A stretch of DNA of 5,720 bases from Acidimicrobiaceae bacterium (GTDB lineage Bacteria; Actinomycetota; Acidimicrobiia; Acidimicrobiales; Ilumatobacteraceae), in contig CANKUF010000056.1 of assembly GCA_947486675.1 (NCBI GenBank), forward strand, positions 1-5,720, given 5' to 3'. The position numbers were made by a program, and so were the translations under genes. Under the pieces are notes generated by a model. It worked only from the letters and a program-made list of their open reading frames with translations. It had not been told where the DNA came from and made no database searches. Positions 4,696-5,720 of the stretch are shown in pieces (position 1 is the stretch's first letter; each line of letters starts with the position of its first letter).

Positions 4696-5258
4696 GAGCC
4701 AAACTGCGCTTTCAGTTGAGCAAGTTGATCATCGAGCAAACCTTGTGTGAGCATGCCAGCAATTCGTAACCGCACGTAACCGTTCGGATCAATTACCCAC
4801 GTTTCAGGAACTTTTGCTACGCCAAAGGCAACTGAAATCGAGCCATCTGAATCGCGAATCTTTTGCCAATCGCCGCCATTCTTTGCAAAGAACGCGCGCA
4901 CCGATTCGTCGTTGTCGTCGTTAATCACCGTGTATGTCTCTGCAGGGTTGGCAGCCAGTGATTCACGCTTATTGAATGCAACGAGTTCTGGGTGCTCTGC
5001 AATGCACGGCACACATGTTGAGTTGAAGAAGTTGAAAATTACCCAACTTCCCTTTCTGTTCGCCAGCACAAACTCTTCATCGTCCAAGGTTGTAGTCACA
5101 ACCGATGGTGCAGGCTGACCGAGTAGTGGAGAATCTGCATCATCTGCAGTATTTGGCTCTGCTGTAACCAGCACCCACAAAAACGCAACCAACAATGCAC
5201 CAACCACTGAAGCAATGATCGGTGCAACGCGCTTTCGGGAGTTACGCGTCTCGTTCAC
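4692..5258 (-). CDS. ccmG: CcmG/DsbE-type thioredoxin-like protein
   Basis: This 188-aa membrane-anchored thioredoxin-fold protein has positively charged residues 4-10, a transmembrane helix at ~11-33, and a thioredoxin/TlpA domain from ~48 on. The active site is FFNSTCVPC with C82 and C85; the cis-proline is P151 in AKVPETWVID. In System I cytochrome c maturation CcmG passes reductant to CcmH and apocytochrome c outside the membrane. The usual Trp before the first cysteine (WCxxC) is Thr here, so it could equally be called ResA/TlpA-like, but its place between ccmF and ccmH supports CcmG. The start is GTG 5258, four bases after the TAA (5265-5263) that ends the repaired ccmF frame; no strong ribosome site is visible, and coupling to ccmF is likely. 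Its TGA overlaps the ccmH start. Confidence 0.88.
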   Translation of the reverse strand: MNETRNSRKRVAPIIASVVGALLVAFLWVLVTAEPNTADDADSPLLGQPAPSVVTTTLDDEEFVLANRKGSWVIFNFFNSTCVPCIAEHPELVAFNKRESLAANPAETYTVINDDNDESVRAFFAKNGGDWQKIRDSDGSISVAFGVAKVPETWVIDPNGYVRLRIAGMLTQGLLDDQLAQLKAQFGS

Positions 5259-5262
5259 AGCA

Positions 5263-5720
5263 TTACCAACAGATCGGCAGCAAAATCATCGTCAGAAGTT
5301 GCGATGTTGGTTTACGACGTCGTCGCCCTGGAAACGCGGCAAGCACAGTTCCCAATGGCCATGAGGCCACCACCGATCCACAGCCACAACAGCAACGGCT
5401 TAATGAACACTTTGATACGTGCTTTGTTTTCGTCTTGGCGAACCGGTGGCTCGAGCGTGAGATAAATGTCGTAAGCAAATCCTGTTTTTACCGAAGGCGT
5501 TCCGACATTCATTCCTTGCAAGACGTACTTTGTGATGGCTGGTGCGTAAGCCTTACCGCCGTCAACCTTTACTAATGCCTTCACAGCAGTTGCTCGCTCG
5601 GTTTTCACTTCGACCACATCAACAAGTTCAAACGTGTGTCCGCTAAACGTTGCGACCTTGCCAACTTCCAAATTCAATTCTTGGCTGTTAGTGAAACTGT
5701 TTGATGCTGCAAGTGCAACC
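5263..5720 (-). CDS. ccmF: CcmF haem lyase, C-terminal part, with an apparent frameshift near its end
   Basis: This is the C-terminal ~140 residues of CcmF, the multi-pass membrane core of the System I cytochrome c haem ligase; the 5' end lies beyond 5720. Visible are the outer beta-rich domain (FSGHTFELVDVVEVKTER, YAPAITKYVLQG, DIYLTLEPP) and the last membrane helix beginning KPLLLWLWIGGGLMAIG. As printed, the frame then turns into NCACRVSRATTS and stops at 5312, leaving a 53-bp gap before ccmG. In the neighbouring frame the strand continues as GTVLAAFPGRRRRKPTSQ and stops at 5263-5265, a family-like basic tail ending 4 bp before ccmG. Dropping one base from the CCC at 5351-5353 joins the two perfectly as MAIGTVLAAFPG. 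The break may be a sequencing or assembly error or a real mutation that costs only the cytoplasmic tail. Confidence 0.85.

Noticed and set aside
5312..5677. Separate 121-codon gene starting at TTG 5677
   Set aside because: The frame stays open to the window edge at 5720 and the residues match the C-terminal domain of CcmF, so it is an internal part of ccmF, not a gene start.

Overview
The window reads as a compact stretch of an actinobacterial chromosome, probably from class Acidimicrobiia (Ilumatobacter-like or a freshwater/marine relative). This rests on four things: a DUF3107 protein, which is close to an actinobacterial signature; a CxxC-less Mrp ATPase beside an ArsA-like ATPase; a leaderless-looking promoter; and moderate GC content (roughly half by eye). 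The taxon is inference; no rRNA or marker search was possible. No mobile element, CRISPR array, tRNA or rRNA is visible, and there is no gene-free stretch of 300 bases.

Left block, minus strand, read from about 1582 down to 1: mrp (Fe-S carrier ATPase with an N-terminal MIP18/DUF59 domain), then a 77-aa DUF3107 protein, then the first ~55 codons of an ArsA/GET3-like ATPase that runs off the left edge. The genes lie 35 bp apart and then overlap or abut, so they look like one operon. The ArsA-like frame has no ATG, GTG or TTG between its upstream stop and its P-loop, so it either starts at CTG or carries a start-codon lesion.

Divergent from mrp is a winged-helix regulator (1627..2349) with three C-terminal cysteines in the COG2345/SufR style. 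The ~45-bp gap between the two genes holds a perfect 12-bp palindrome beside a symmetric -10 element that reads as TACAAT on + and TATTGT on -. The + version lies 6 bp before the GTG start, which suggests leaderless translation. The attractive reading is an Fe-S-sensing repressor that controls both itself and the Fe-S carrier gene mrp.

Middle block: the regulator converges on a cytosolic sulfite-oxidase-like molybdopterin protein (2357..2968, minus). That gene is divergent from a SixA-type histidine phosphatase (3018..3482, plus), which in turn converges with the next operon after a 1-bp gap.

Right block, minus strand, read from 5720 down to 3484: ccmF (C-terminal part only), ccmG, ccmH and a ccmI-like TPR gene. 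This is the haem-ligation/apocytochrome-thioreduction half of cytochrome c maturation System I: CcmG and CcmH handle apocytochrome thiols, CcmF is the haem ligase core, and CcmI-like proteins chaperone the apocytochrome. The genes are packed with gaps of 4 bp or less. As printed, ccmF is frameshifted near its C-terminus at a three-C run (5351-5353). Removing one base restores a family-like end that stops 4 bp before ccmG.

No wholly new system is evident. The best leads are the putative Fe-S-responsive divergent control region, the start-less ArsA-like gene and the ccmF frameshift.
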